Source of the DNA: JACVRW01 sp963821275
Lineage (GTDB): Bacteria; Actinomycetota; Thermoleophilia; Solirubrobacterales; Thermoleophilaceae
Length of the DNA: 64,000 bases
Assembly (NCBI GenBank): GCA_963821275.1
Contig: CAWGDF010000009.1
Coordinates: forward strand, 124,001 to 188,000
Reading direction: 5' to 3'
The position numbers and the translations under genes are program-made. Under the pieces are notes generated by a model. The model searched no databases and was not told the origin of the DNA. It was given only the letters and a program-made list of their open reading frames with translations. Shown piece after piece: positions 17,125 to 25,967 of this stretch. Within the stretch, counting starts at the first letter, position 1. The number at the start of each line of letters is the position of its first letter.

Positions 17125-20100
17125 CGGTCTCCTCCGTCAGGCCCGGCGACTCGGACGGGCGCTTCCGGTCGTGGCGGCGGTCGCGCTCGCGCTCGGGCCC
17201 GGCGCCGCGCCCGCGCCGGCCCAGAGCAAGATCTGTCCGCAGGTGAGCCCGCCGTACACGGGGCCGTGCGGGCCGACTTTCGTGCTGCCCGGTTGGGGGG
17301 ATGCCGGGGGCTGGACCCATCCGGAGCAGTACGAGACGATCCAGCTGGCGGACGTCGACGGCGACGGCGACGACGAGCTGCTGGCCCGCACCCCGGGTGG
17401 GGTGGCCGTCCACGTGTTCGACAAGGCGCGCGGCCAGTGGCGGCCGCAGGTCGACGCGAAAAACGGGCCGCTCATGGTCACGGCGTTTGCGGACTCGCCG
17501 CCGCTCACGACGGCGAACCCGAAGCCGCCGGCGACCGACTGGACGCTGCCGCAGTACTACGACACGATCCAGGCGGCCGACATCGACGGCGACAAGCGCG
17601 CGGAGATCCTGGGCCGCAGCGCCGACGGGCTGATCCAGTTCAAGTTCACCCCCGGCGCCGCGAGCGGGCAGGGCAGCTGGCAACAGCTTCCCGACCAGTC
17701 ACACACCTTCATCGGCGCCGAGCACGACGATCCCTCGCACTACACGACGATCCAGACCGGTGATTTCGATGGGGACGGCGACGCCGAGGTCATAGGCCGC
17801 CAAGGCAACGGCATAGTGGGGGTCAGGTGGACCGCCTCGGGTTGGGTGCGGCTGCCCGATCTGAACTTCCTCGGCGACACGGACGGCGGCAAGCTGCCGG
17901 CGTACTACACCTCCTTGCAGGCCGCCAACGTCGACGGCGACCGCCGACAGGAGCTGATCGGGCGCGACGATGTGGGGATCAGCGTCTACAAGCTCAGGTC
18001 CGGCACGTGGAGTCGGATGAACAGGTTCTCCAGCCCGTTCACCGACGAGCTGGAGCAGCCGGACTGCCCCTTCACGAGCCCCGGCACCACGTGTTTCGGT
18101 ACGGGCCCCGCCTACTACGGCACGATCCAGTTGGCCGACGTCAACGGCAACGGTCGCGAAGAGCTGTTGGGCCGCGCCAGCGACGGCGTGCGAACGCTTC
18201 GCTACCAGGGCGACACGCCCGACGCCTGGGGCCGGCTCCAGACGCTGGCCGATCTCTCCGATGCAGGCGGCTACACCGCGCAGAAGTACTGGGAGACGAT
18301 CCAGTTCGCCGACATCAACGGCGACGGCCGCGCCGAGGCGCTTGCGCGCGACCAGAACGGCTTGGGCGCCTGGTCCTACGACCCGGGCGCGAAGGCCTGG
18401 TCCAAGCTGGCCCCGAAGACGCCGCTGGCACTGGCCGACGACCCCTGGGGCCTCGACCGCTCCTACTACTCGACGATCCAGACCGGCGACGTAGACGGCG
18501 ACCGGCGCGCCGACGTGGTCGCCCGCGGCCCCTACGGGATCCGCACCTGGTTCTACAACCGGCGCGGCAGCGGCGGCTGGGAGCGCTACCTGGCGGACGG
18601 CTACGCCGACTTCACTGACGGCCAGAAGACCGCTTTCGACGCGCTCAACCAGCAGGCCCACTCACAGGGGCTCATCACGCCTGCCGAGAGCACCGTGCGT
18701 GACGTGTGGGCGGACGCGAGTCCACCCAGCCTGGACGATCTGACAAGACTGCAGAACGGCCTGGTCACGCTCGGTAATTGCGTGAACGCCTCCGGGTCGC
18801 CGCCCCAGTACCAAGCCTGCACACCGCCCCAGGGCAGCAGCGGCTTCAACGCCACCGACTGGACGAGCGTCCTGAACGAGATGTTCGCCGAGATCTTCTG
18901 GGCGCGCAGCGTGTGGTCGTACCTGTACGACCCGGCCACCGGGCTCGCCGCGAACTGGCAGCAATTGTTCGCTGTGCAGCTTGCCCAACTTTCGGCCATC
19001 GCCGCCAAGCTCAACTTGGGGGCGGCGGGCAACGTCCAGACCGAGCTCAACCCGAGGGAGTTGCTGTCCGCGTCGCTCACTGTCGCGGCGACCTTCCTGG
19101 CCCTGGACCCCGCGACCGGGCCAGCGGCCGCGCTCGTGGAGACCGCCGCCGAGGTCTTCTCGCTGATCCCGTCGGCTTCCCCGCTCTTCACCGATCCCTT
19201 CCCGGGCGCGTACAACGACCTGCAGACGAAGTTCGCGGACGCGGCCTCCGAGACCGACAAGGCGATTCGCGAGCAGAGTCAGCTCGTACGGCAAGACGCC
19301 AACCTGCTCCGGTTGGTTGGAGAGCTCCACCAGTTCCAGACGTGGAAGCTCGACCCGGCCGCGATGGCAAGCTCCGGCGGCCTCGGCTTCGCTCTCTGGG
19401 TCTACCGAGAGCTCCTACCGGTGCTCTATGTCAGGTACGTCATCTCCTCATGCCAAGCCGACAGTCAACCGCAGGGTGTCGAACGCTGCACGGCGCCCGC
19501 CACGGATGCCGCGGGAATGCTGGGCTCGGCGACGGATTTCACGGTGATCGGTCCGCCCCCCGTGCCCAACAAGCCGTTCCAATGGGGCTCGCCCTGCTAC
19601 GTCAACCTCCTCCTTCGGGACGATTGCACGTACACGGCGCTGGACTCCGGCCTCGCGAAGATCTGGGCTCCGCTGTCCGACGGCTGCGTCTACGACCCCA
19701 ACGACAGCACGAAGGCCTGGACGTTCGATTGCAACCTCGGGGTGGACCCGAACAGGAGCATCTCGGATTCTCCGGCCACCGACCGAACGTGGAACTTTCC
19801 GACGTACGTAGGGACGCCGTATGTCGACTCCACCTACACGCCGCACACGGCCGGCAGCGCCACGACGGTGGGCCGTCGCGGGGTCGCGCTCCGACTGAGG
19901 ACCCGCGTCGAACTGCCGAGGTCGGTCCCGCTCCGGCGGGCGACCGTCTCCGTCGAGCGCCTGTTGCATGAGCCGGCAGGCGAGCTCGTGCGTCGCCGCC
20001 CCAGCCGGCCGCTGCGCCTCGCGGGCGGAGCGGTCCGAAGTGATGGCTCGCGCGTGTTCTCCAGCCGGCGCCGTCGCGGCCCGCTGGTCCGGCTGCGGTT

Positions 20101-20698
20101 GAGGCGCGTCCGCTCGGGGTTCGTCTCGATCGCAATGCGGGTACGCCGGGCGCGCGTGTCGCTCCCGGGGGCATGCCGCGGCACGCGGCCGGGGCTCGAT
20201 CTCGCCACCGGTGGGGTCCCCCTGAGCACGCGGCTGCGGGTGAGGGCCGGCGGCCGCGCCCGTGTCCTCTGGCTCAGGCCGGACTGGCGCTGTCGCCGCA
20301 ACCGCGTCGGGGCGGTGCGACGGCTGGTCGTCCGCCGGCACCGGGTGCGCAGTCCGCGGCGCAAGGCGCTGGCGGTCGCCGTCGGCGGCCGGCGTCGGCT
20401 CCGGGCCGGTCGGACCGCGACCTTCAGGATCAAGGTGAGGAACCCCGGCCCGACGACCGCTTCCGACGTGATCGTTCGCGCCATTCTGCCGCGCGAGCTC
20501 ACGGTGCGGCGCCGGCGCAGCGGCCGCAGAGAGGTCAGGTGGCGGTTCCGGGCGCTTGCCGCCCGCCGGTCGCGCTCCGTGCGGCTGCGGGCACGCGTCG
20601 CAGGGCCCGCTACCGGGAGAAGGCGCGTGGTGATCACCACCCAGGCGCTCGACACACGACCGTCGCAGCGCCAGGTATTGATCCGCATCCCGCGGTAA
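17108..20698 (+). CDS. Giant secreted FG-GAP/VCBS propeller protein with DUF11-like C-terminus
   Basis: A 1196-residue exported protein. After a signal peptide (ALPVVAAVALALGPGAAPAP) there are seven repeats of the form TIQLADVDGDGDDELLART, TIQAADIDGDKRAEILGRS and so on to TIQTGDVDGDRRADVVARG (about residues 75-475). This is a seven-bladed integrin-like propeller with DxDGDxxxE calcium loops. A mainly helical middle part with several Cys pairs follows (about 500-910), then an Arg-rich Ig-like segment and a terminal DUF11/CARDB-like domain (RIKVRNPGPTTASDVIVRAI, about 1086-1196). The TTG start lies inside the last codons of the upstream propeller gene, a 17-base overlap. The function of the middle domain is unknown. 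Confidence 0.78.
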   Translation: MSPPASGLLRQARRLGRALPVVAAVALALGPGAAPAPAQSKICPQVSPPYTGPCGPTFVLPGWGDAGGWTHPEQYETIQLADVDGDGDDELLARTPGGVAVHVFDKARGQWRPQVDAKNGPLMVTAFADSPPLTTANPKPPATDWTLPQYYDTIQAADIDGDKRAEILGRSADGLIQFKFTPGAASGQGSWQQLPDQSHTFIGAEHDDPSHYTTIQTGDFDGDGDAEVIGRQGNGIVGVRWTASGWVRLPDLNFLGDTDGGKLPAYYTSLQAANVDGDRRQELIGRDDVGISVYKLRSGTWSRMNRFSSPFTDELEQPDCPFTSPGTTCFGTGPAYYGTIQLADVNGNGREELLGRASDGVRTLRYQGDTPDAWGRLQTLADLSDAGGYTAQKYWETIQFADINGDGRAEALARDQNGLGAWSYDPGAKAWSKLAPKTPLALADDPWGLDRSYYSTIQTGDVDGDRRADVVARGPYGIRTWFYNRRGSGGWERYLADGYADFTDGQKTAFDALNQQAHSQGLITPAESTVRDVWADASPPSLDDLTRLQNGLVTLGNCVNASGSPPQYQACTPPQGSSGFNATDWTSVLNEMFAEIFWARSVWSYLYDPATGLAANWQQLFAVQLAQLSAIAAKLNLGAAGNVQTELNPRELLSASLTVAATFLALDPATGPAAALVETAAEVFSLIPSASPLFTDPFPGAYNDLQTKFADAASETDKAIREQSQLVRQDANLLRLVGELHQFQTWKLDPAAMASSGGLGFALWVYRELLPVLYVRYVISSCQADSQPQGVERCTAPATDAAGMLGSATDFTVIGPPPVPNKPFQWGSPCYVNLLLRDDCTYTALDSGLAKIWAPLSDGCVYDPNDSTKAWTFDCNLGVDPNRSISDSPATDRTWNFPTYVGTPYVDSTYTPHTAGSATTVGRRGVALRLRTRVELPRSVPLRRATVSVERLLHEPAGELVRRRPSRPLRLAGGAVRSDGSRVFSSRRRRGPLVRLRLRRVRSGFVSIAMRVRRARVSLPGACRGTRPGLDLATGGVPLSTRLRVRAGGRARVLWLRPDWRCRRNRVGAVRRLVVRRHRVRSPRRKALAVAVGGRRRLRAGRTATFRIKVRNPGPTTASDVIVRAILPRELTVRRRRSGRREVRWRFRALAARRSRSVRLRARVAGPATGRRRVVITTQALDTRPSQRQVLIRIPR

Positions 20699-20736
20699 CG
20701 GCGCAGGCGCGGACGAGCTCTGGCCACCTGAGGCGT

Positions 20737-21585
20737 TCACTCCGCCACCGCGCACAGCGCAGCTCCGGGAATCTCGTAGCCCTTTTCGCCCGCGAAGCGC
20801 GCGAGCGACTCCTCGACCTCGGCCTTGATCACCTCGCGGTCGGCCGCGGAGAGCACTTGCACGGCCAGCCCGAGTGGCCCCGAGGTGTCGGCGACGAAGT
20901 CGAGGTACCCGTCCGCGTCCGGGGCCAGAAAGCGCACCGGCACCTCCTCGGTCCGCACGCTCGAGAAGCCGGCGCCTTCGAGCAACGCCGCCGTGCGCTC
21001 GCTGCTCGCCATGCTGAAGACCGGCGGTCCCGGAGGCTCGGGCGGCGGCATGTGACCGTGCTGGACGAGGCTGATCGCAATGGTGAGGACGAACGGGTTC
21101 TGCTCCGGAGCCCCCCATACGGCCAGCGCCACCCGGCCGCCGGGACGCAGCACGCGGCGCGTCTCCGCGAGCGCCTGGGCTGGTTCGGCCATCAGCATGT
21201 AGCCGAAGCGGCACAGGACCCCGTCGACGGAGTCGTCGCCCAGCTCGATCCGCTCGGCCTCCATCACGCGGTAGTCGACGTTCGCGACGCCCAACTCGGT
21301 GCCGCGGCGACGGGCCGCGGCGAGCATCGCGGGCGAGAAGTCGGTCGAGATCAGCCGGCCGGCTTCGCCGACCATGGCGGCCGCCTCGAAGCCGGTGTCG
21401 CCCACGCCGGCGGCAAGCTCGAGCACGGTGTCGCCGCGCCGGGGTGCGAGCTCGCGCAGCATCCATTCCCGGACCGGGGTGGCGAACTCCTCGATCTGAG
21501 CCCGCCGGCGCTCCCAGCCCGGTGCGATGGCCTCGGCGATCTCGTATATCTCGCGCCGCTGCTCCTCGATCGTGTCCACGCCCAT
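20737..21585 (-). CDS. Class I SAM-dependent methyltransferase (ubiE-like)
   Basis: A 282-residue methyltransferase, intact paralogue of the frameshifted gene at 8096. Motifs: VLELAAGVGDTGFEAAAMVG, LISTDFSPAMLAAARRRG, NVDYRVMEAERIELGDDSVD, LAETRRVLRPGGRVALAVWG. The end, GYEIPGAALCAVAE, also matches the paralogue. The ATG at 21585 has AGGAGG five bases upstream, so a longer start is not needed. It lies 28 bases downstream of the HD-GYP/LuxR regulator on the same strand and is likely co-transcribed. Substrate unknown. Confidence 0.88.
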   Translation of the reverse strand: MGVDTIEEQRREIYEIAEAIAPGWERRRAQIEEFATPVREWMLRELAPRRGDTVLELAAGVGDTGFEAAAMVGEAGRLISTDFSPAMLAAARRRGTELGVANVDYRVMEAERIELGDDSVDGVLCRFGYMLMAEPAQALAETRRVLRPGGRVALAVWGAPEQNPFVLTIAISLVQHGHMPPPEPPGPPVFSMASSERTAALLEGAGFSSVRTEEVPVRFLAPDADGYLDFVADTSGPLGLAVQVLSAADREVIKAEVEESLARFAGEKGYEIPGAALCAVAE

Positions 21586-21613
21586 CTGGCCTCCTTGCTC
21601 GATTGCGGCGACG

Positions 21614-23212
21614 CTACGAGCGAGGCGGCGGCCGGGCAATCGGGAGTTCTCCCCATGTGACCAGCCCGTGCTCCATCGCGAACAGGGTGGCCGCCGCACG
21701 CGTCGAGACATCGATCTTGCGGTAGGCGTTCTGGATGTGGCGGTCCGCCGTCTTGGCCGAGATGCCGAGTGCGCGGGCGACCTGCTTGGTCTGGAGCCCG
21801 CGGGCCAGCATGCCGACGATCTCCACCTCCCGCTCGGTCAGGCCGGCGGGGCGTTCGATCCGTGGCGCCCGCTGCCCGGCGGCCTCGATGACCGCGTTCA
21901 CCGCGTCGGCGTCCAGTCGCCCGGCGCCGGCCTGCTCGCCCAGGACCTCCGCCGCTCGGCCCGGAGGGAGCGCCTTCCGGTGGGGCCGCGGCTCGGTCAT
22001 GGCGTGGTAGGCGTCGGCGGCGGCGAGCAACCGCGCCGGCAGCCCTAGCGTCGCGCCGGCCGCTCCGCGGTGGTAGCCGGAGCCGTCGAGCCGCTCGTGG
22101 TGGGCCCCGGCGACCGGCGCGAGCTCCGCGAGGAACTCCGAGCGGGCGAGGATCCGCTCGGAGTGGTAGGGATGAAGCCTGACCTGCTCCCACTCGTCCG
22201 CGTTGAGCGGTCCGGGCTTCTCCCAGATCCGCGGGTGGACGGCCACCCGGCCGAGGTCGTGGACCAGGGCCGCGCGCCGAAGCGCCGTCACGCCGGCTTC
22301 ATCTATCCGGCACCGTCGCGCCGCCGCCTCGGCCAGCTCCGCCACGGCCGTCGAGTGACCCGCGAGATAGGGCGAGATCAGATCGGCGAAGTTGCCCATG
22401 GCCGCAAGCCCGCGATCGAGCGCCTCGCCCTCGAGCACCAAGTGCGGCCGCGGCTCGCAGGCCAGCGTCTCGTCCCACACCGAGGCGTCCTCGCCCACGC
22501 CCAGGATCTCGCCGGCATGGGCGATGAGGCAGGCGGCGACCTCCGGGTCGAAGGCGTGCCCCGCGCGCTCGCGGACGAGACGCACGACGCGCTCCTCGCC
22601 TCCGAGCATGCGTTGAAAGGCTGCGTCCACGGCCAGAGGCACGATGCGCATCGGCAGCGGGATCTGGTCGCCTTTGGCGCGGCGGAGCGGCCCGTGTCCG
22701 TCCCAGCGTTCGTACAGGTAGGCGAGCAGGCCCTCCTGCACCGCGCGAGGAAGGCTCAGCTCGTCGGCAAGCATCCGCGCCACCTCGCACGTCGCGGTGA
22801 GGTGCGGACGCTGCTCCCGCACCAGCCGAGGCAGCCGGCGGGCCATCTGGCCCGCGCGCGCCACGCCGCGGCTCTCAGGGTCGGGAAGCGCGCGCATCAG
22901 TCCGGCAAAGATTTCGCGTCCCGACCCGTATATGACTGGATGTAGATGGGTCGTGAGCGAGTCGCCGAAGACCTGAGGGGTGACGTGCGCGTCGGTGGTG
23001 CACCCCGAATGGGAGAGCAGGCAGGCGTAGTAGGTCTGCGAGACGTCCTCGCGCTCGAGGCCCAGGCGCTCGGCGAGCCGCATCGCGATCACGGTGCTCT
23101 GCAGGCCGTGCTCGAAGGGAAACCCCATGCCGAGGTCGGTCGCGAGGCACAGGGCCCCGACCAGCTCCGCGCTTCGGACCTGCCGGCCGCCTTCCGACGC
23201 TCCGGCTGACAC
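21614..23212 (-). CDS. HD-GYP domain regulator with C-terminal LuxR-type HTH
   Basis: A 532-residue protein. The N-terminal half is a degenerate HD-like domain (GMGFPFEHGLQSTVIAMRLA, and later YERWDGHGPLRR), the middle a full HD-GYP domain with LVHDLGRVAVHP (about residue 316) and the diagnostic HHERLDGSGYHRG. The C-terminus is a LuxR helix-turn-helix: LTEREVEIVGMLARGLQTKQ, then ISAKTADRHIQNAYRKI (about residues 456-500). HD-GYP domains hydrolyse cyclic di-GMP or related signals; here the enzyme is fused to a DNA-binding output, so it may act as a ligand-gated transcription factor. It heads a minus-strand unit with the methyltransferase. GTG or ATG near 23212 is a reasonable start. Confidence 0.88.
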   Translation of the reverse strand: MSAGASEGGRQVRSAELVGALCLATDLGMGFPFEHGLQSTVIAMRLAERLGLEREDVSQTYYACLLSHSGCTTDAHVTPQVFGDSLTTHLHPVIYGSGREIFAGLMRALPDPESRGVARAGQMARRLPRLVREQRPHLTATCEVARMLADELSLPRAVQEGLLAYLYERWDGHGPLRRAKGDQIPLPMRIVPLAVDAAFQRMLGGEERVVRLVRERAGHAFDPEVAACLIAHAGEILGVGEDASVWDETLACEPRPHLVLEGEALDRGLAAMGNFADLISPYLAGHSTAVAELAEAAARRCRIDEAGVTALRRAALVHDLGRVAVHPRIWEKPGPLNADEWEQVRLHPYHSERILARSEFLAELAPVAGAHHERLDGSGYHRGAAGATLGLPARLLAAADAYHAMTEPRPHRKALPPGRAAEVLGEQAGAGRLDADAVNAVIEAAGQRAPRIERPAGLTEREVEIVGMLARGLQTKQVARALGISAKTADRHIQNAYRKIDVSTRAAATLFAMEHGLVTWGELPIARPPPRS

Positions 23213-23265
23213 GACGCGAGATTATCCCGCCGCTGCCGGCCGGCTGGGTTTACCCTGGATATGGG

Positions 23266-23508
23266 ATGCCGTTCGTCGCCTACGTCCACGCCAACGATCC
23301 CGACCCGGGCCCCGAGCGCCGGCGGCCGTGGGAGCCCAACTGGCGGATGTGGCGCTGGATCGTCGTGGCCGTGGTCGCGATGTACTGCGTCACCCGCACG
23401 GACGGCGTGGCCGGGCTGGTGCTGGTGATCGTCTCCTTCGCCGCGGCCTGCCTCGCGTTGGACGAGGCGCTCCCCCAGGGAGACGGCCTGCGCGAGTGGC
23501 GTCAGTAG
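23266..23508 (+). CDS. Small two-helix membrane protein
   Basis: An 80-residue protein: a polar head (HANDPDPGPERRRPWEPNW), two hydrophobic helices (WRWIVVAVVAMYCV and GLVLVIVSFAAACLAL) and a short charged end (GLREWRQ). ATG start, GC-rich codon use like its neighbours. It is divergent from the HD-GYP gene, so the 53-base gap holds both starts. No family recognised; similar small proteins are common in actinobacteria. Confidence 0.6.
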   Translation: MPFVAYVHANDPDPGPERRRPWEPNWRMWRWIVVAVVAMYCVTRTDGVAGLVLVIVSFAAACLALDEALPQGDGLREWRQ

Positions 23509-23533
23509 CCGCCGGCCGCTTTCTGCTCCACAG

Positions 23534-23570
23534 TGCTGACTTGACCCCCCAGTGGGGGGCAAAGTCAGCA
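23534..23570. terminator. Strong hairpin between convergent genes
   Basis: Left arm TGCTGACTTGACCCCCC and right arm GGGGGGCAAAGTCAGCA pair over 17 positions with a two-base mismatch and an AGT loop. It sits between the ends of the small membrane gene (+) and the cupin gene (-), where a bidirectional terminator is expected. There is no U-tract on either side. Confidence 0.65.
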
Positions 23571-23610
23571 GTGCACCGGTGTTCGCGCCCCCAGCCGGGC
23601 TAAACCGGCC

Positions 23611-24003
23611 CTAGGCGGGCCAGAAGTCCGGCACCTGCTCGACCTCGTTCCCCGGGTCGCCGCCCTTGACCGAGACCATGATCAGCACGGCATCCTCCGG
23701 GCCCTCGTTCCAGACCGAGCGCGCAACCTCGGGCGCGACCCGGACCAGGGTTCCGGCCGGGAGGTCCATCACGTCGTCCTCGAGCTTGAACTGCAGCGTC
23801 CCGGAGGAGACGAAGTAGAGCTCCTCCTGGGTGCGGTGACGGTGGCCATAGCTGCCCTTGCCGCCGGTCTGGGGAGGCATGCGCCGCCAGGTGAAGGCCA
23901 CCTGCTCGGCGTCCAGCCCGAGCGAGCTCATGCGCATCTCGCCCGGATAGTCGCCCAGGACGTCGGGTATGTCCTCCAGCCGCGCAACCGTGAAGTTCGC
24001 CAC
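23611..24003 (-). CDS. Cupin-domain protein
   Basis: A 130-residue single cupin. The first cupin motif is visible as GSYGHRHRTQEELYFVSSGT (metal ligands His, His, Glu), and the second as LPAGTLVRVAPEVARSVWN, where the usual late His is replaced, so metal binding may be incomplete. The GTG start has GGGGGAAA about eight bases upstream. Ligand or reaction unknown; many such proteins bind small acids or regulate linked enzymes. Confidence 0.82.
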   Translation of the reverse strand: MANFTVARLEDIPDVLGDYPGEMRMSSLGLDAEQVAFTWRRMPPQTGGKGSYGHRHRTQEELYFVSSGTLQFKLEDDVMDLPAGTLVRVAPEVARSVWNEGPEDAVLIMVSVKGGDPGNEVEQVPDFWPA

Positions 24004-24027
24004 GTGGTTTCCCCCTTTTTGGGGATC

Positions 24028-25234
24028 CTACGACCAGGAATCCCAGGCGCGCAGCGAGGGGAGGGGGTCGAAGGGGTCGCCCCCGTCGTACCAGCCGGGC
24101 GAGGCCCAGAGCTCGAAATGCAGGTGGCAGCCCTGGGCGTTGCCGGTCTCGCCCACGGCGCCGATCCGCTGCCCCGTGTAGACGCGGTCACCCGCACGGA
24201 AGGGGCTGGGCTCGGCAAGGTGCATGTAGACGTAGTCGTTGCTCGTGCCCGCCCCGTCGATCACGATGTAGTTGCCGGCGGCGCTGTGGTAGCCCTGGTA
24301 CTGCACGCGGCCGCCACGCGCGGCCACCATGCGGGTCCCGCACTTCGCGAAGACGTCATGGCCCTGGTGGGAGTGGCCCGAGCGGCCGGCGCCGAACCGG
24401 GACCCCGAGCTGCCGAAATCGTGCTTGCCGCGGATCGGGAACTTGTGGTCGTAGAGGTCGAAGGCGTCGCGCTGATAGCCGCTCGCCTGCGCGCTGCGGA
24501 CCTGGGCGCCGTTCGCCGTGGCTGCCGTGAGCTGGAAGGAATAGCGGCCCGCAGGGGCACCCGTCCGCCCGATCTTTCCGCTCCAGGTCACGCTCTGGAC
24601 CTCGCCGGGCGCGGTCGCGGCGGGGGCCCATGTCTTGACGGCCGTGCCCGTCTGCGCGCTGACCAGCGCGACGTTCAGGGAGGCCGGGGCCGCTCCGGAG
24701 AGCCGGAAGGAGAAGGTCACCGCACGGCGGGCGTCCACGTAGGCCTTGGTGCGGCTGGTGCCCGTCTCGAGCGTCGGGGCGCCCGGCACCGGCGTGAGCT
24801 CCGTGTTGGCCGTCGGCGCGGGCGGAGGCAGGATCGGGACCGGGGCGGTGCGCCGGGAGCGCATGCCGTCGCTGGTGACGACGGCGAGCGGGCCGCTCAC
24901 CGCGCCCATCGGGACCTCCACGCTGAGCCGGGTGTCCCTCGTGGCGCTGACCGCGACCTCGGCGTTGTCCGGAGAGCCGACGCTGCCGAGGAAAATGACC
25001 TCGGTTGCGCCGGCCAGACTGGTCCCGCGAAGCCTGAGCGTGCTGCCGGCCTGGGCGCGCTTGCGGGAGCCGCACTCGCGCAGGCAGCTGACCTTGGTCA
25101 CCTTCGGCTTGGCGGCGTACGTCGCGCCGCCGCCCGGCCGCGTTCGAGGGCGCGCTTGCGGCGGGGGCGAGGGCGAGGAGGCCCAGCGCGAGTGCGCCTA
25201 GGCTTCGCCCAGCGGGAACGTGGATGTCTCGCAA
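24028..25234 (-). CDS. Secreted M23 (LytM) peptidoglycan endopeptidase, frameshifted near its N-terminus
   Basis: Exported cell-wall hydrolase. A TTG start at 25234 (AGAGAGG nine bases upstream) gives a signal peptide (LGALALGLLALAPAASA). About 30 codons on, the frame breaks in the GGCCGGGCGGCGG tract at about 25133-25135. Removing one G joins it to GATYAAKPKVTKVSCLRECG and the rest, 401 residues in all. An N-terminal Ig/IPT-like domain and an Ig-like linker precede the M23 domain (GHSHQGHDVFAKCGTRMVAA, NDYVYMHLAEPS, GCHLHFELW), which has the HxxxD and HxH zinc ligands. A c-di-AMP riboswitch precedes it. The indel is probably a sequence error, since both halves are well conserved. Confidence 0.85.
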
Positions 25235-25247
25235 CTCCTTCGGCCTC

Positions 25248-25395
25248 TCTTCTTTCCGGCCTACGGGGTTAGCTGACGGGCTCGCGCCTGAAGAGCAGCG
25301 CTACGACCAGGGCAATCCGGTCGATTCGCCCCTCGAAGACCGTCTTTCGACGGACTCCGAACGGTTCCCCCGCTCCCCGGGACCACGGCGGCGGC
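25248..25395 (-). promoter_or_regulatory. ydaO-yuaA (cyclic di-AMP) riboswitch
   Basis: Read on the minus strand, the leader contains GAGCGGGGGAACCG, then GGGGCGAATC, then GAGCCCGTCAGCTAACCCCG followed by TAGGC. These blocks, in this order, are the conserved core of the ydaO-yuaA class (GCGGGGGAxCC, GGGGUGAAUC, CCCGUCAGCUAACCUCGUAGGC). It ends just before the ribosome site of the M23 peptidase gene. In actinobacteria this riboswitch commonly controls cell-wall hydrolases, usually turning expression off when c-di-AMP binds. The boundaries are estimated from the outer stems. Confidence 0.92.
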
Positions 25396-25409
25396 CACGA
25401 GGACTCGGC

Positions 25410-25438
25410 AGGCACTTCAATTGGCGCGGCAGTATAAC
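25410..25438 (+). promoter_or_regulatory. Candidate promoter of the rplM operon
   Basis: A -10-like TATAAC at 25433-25438 stands out in a GC-rich region between the divergent riboswitch and rplM. No clear -35 TTGxxx is found at 17 bases, so the call rests on the -10 element and position only. It would give a leader of about 90 bases. Confidence 0.35.
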
Positions 25439-25506
25439 CACGGAGACGGCGAATGGGTAGTCATCCGCTTGTCGGTCTGCGACGGCGTCTGCCACACTAC
25501 GGCTCC

Positions 25507-25524
25507 GGCCGCCTCAGGGCGGCC
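25507..25524 (+). promoter_or_regulatory. Hairpin directly before rplM
   Basis: GGCCGCCTCAGGGCGGCC forms a perfect seven-base stem with a TCAG loop, ending eight bases before the rplM ATG where a ribosome site would normally lie. No Shine-Dalgarno is visible. It could be an autogenous control site for L13 or a simple leader hairpin. Confidence 0.4.
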
Positions 25525-25532
25525 CCTTCGTG

Positions 25533-25967
25533 ATGAAGACGTACGTGGCGACACCGGCTACCCGCGAGCGAAACTGGCTCGTCATCGACGCGAGCGGCAG
25601 GACGCTCGGCAGGCTCGCGACCCAGATTGCCGACGCGCTGCGCGGCAAGCGCAAGCCGGACTACACGCCGCACGTGGACGTGGGCGACTTCGTGATCGTG
25701 GTGAACGCGGAGCGGATCTCGGTCAGCGGCAAGAAGCGCGAGGAGAAGCGGTACTACCGCCACTCCGGATATCCCGGCGGCCTGCGCAGCCGGACGCTCG
25801 GCGAGATGCTCGAGCGCCGGCCGGAGGAGGTGATCCGCCGGGCGGTCAAGGGGATGCTCCCCCGCAACCGGCTCGGCCGGGCCCAGCTGCGCAAGCTGAA
25901 GGTCTATGCCGGTCCCGACCATCCCCACGTCGCGCAGAAGCCAGAGCCCATGGAGGTGGACGCTTGA
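25533..25967 (+). CDS. rplM: 50S ribosomal protein L13
   Basis: The 144-residue product is a complete L13. It runs from MKTYVATPATRERNWLVIDA through GRLATQIADALRGK, GDFVIVVNAERI, KRYYRHSGYPGG and MLPRNRLGRAQLRKLKVYAG to PHVAQKPEP. An in-frame GTG one codon earlier is also possible. Its stop overlaps the rpsI start as TGATG, the usual L13-S9 arrangement. First gene of the long plus-strand operon that continues into glmM and glmS. Confidence 0.97.
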   Translation: MKTYVATPATRERNWLVIDASGRTLGRLATQIADALRGKRKPDYTPHVDVGDFVIVVNAERISVSGKKREEKRYYRHSGYPGGLRSRTLGEMLERRPEEVIRRAVKGMLPRNRLGRAQLRKLKVYAGPDHPHVAQKPEPMEVDA

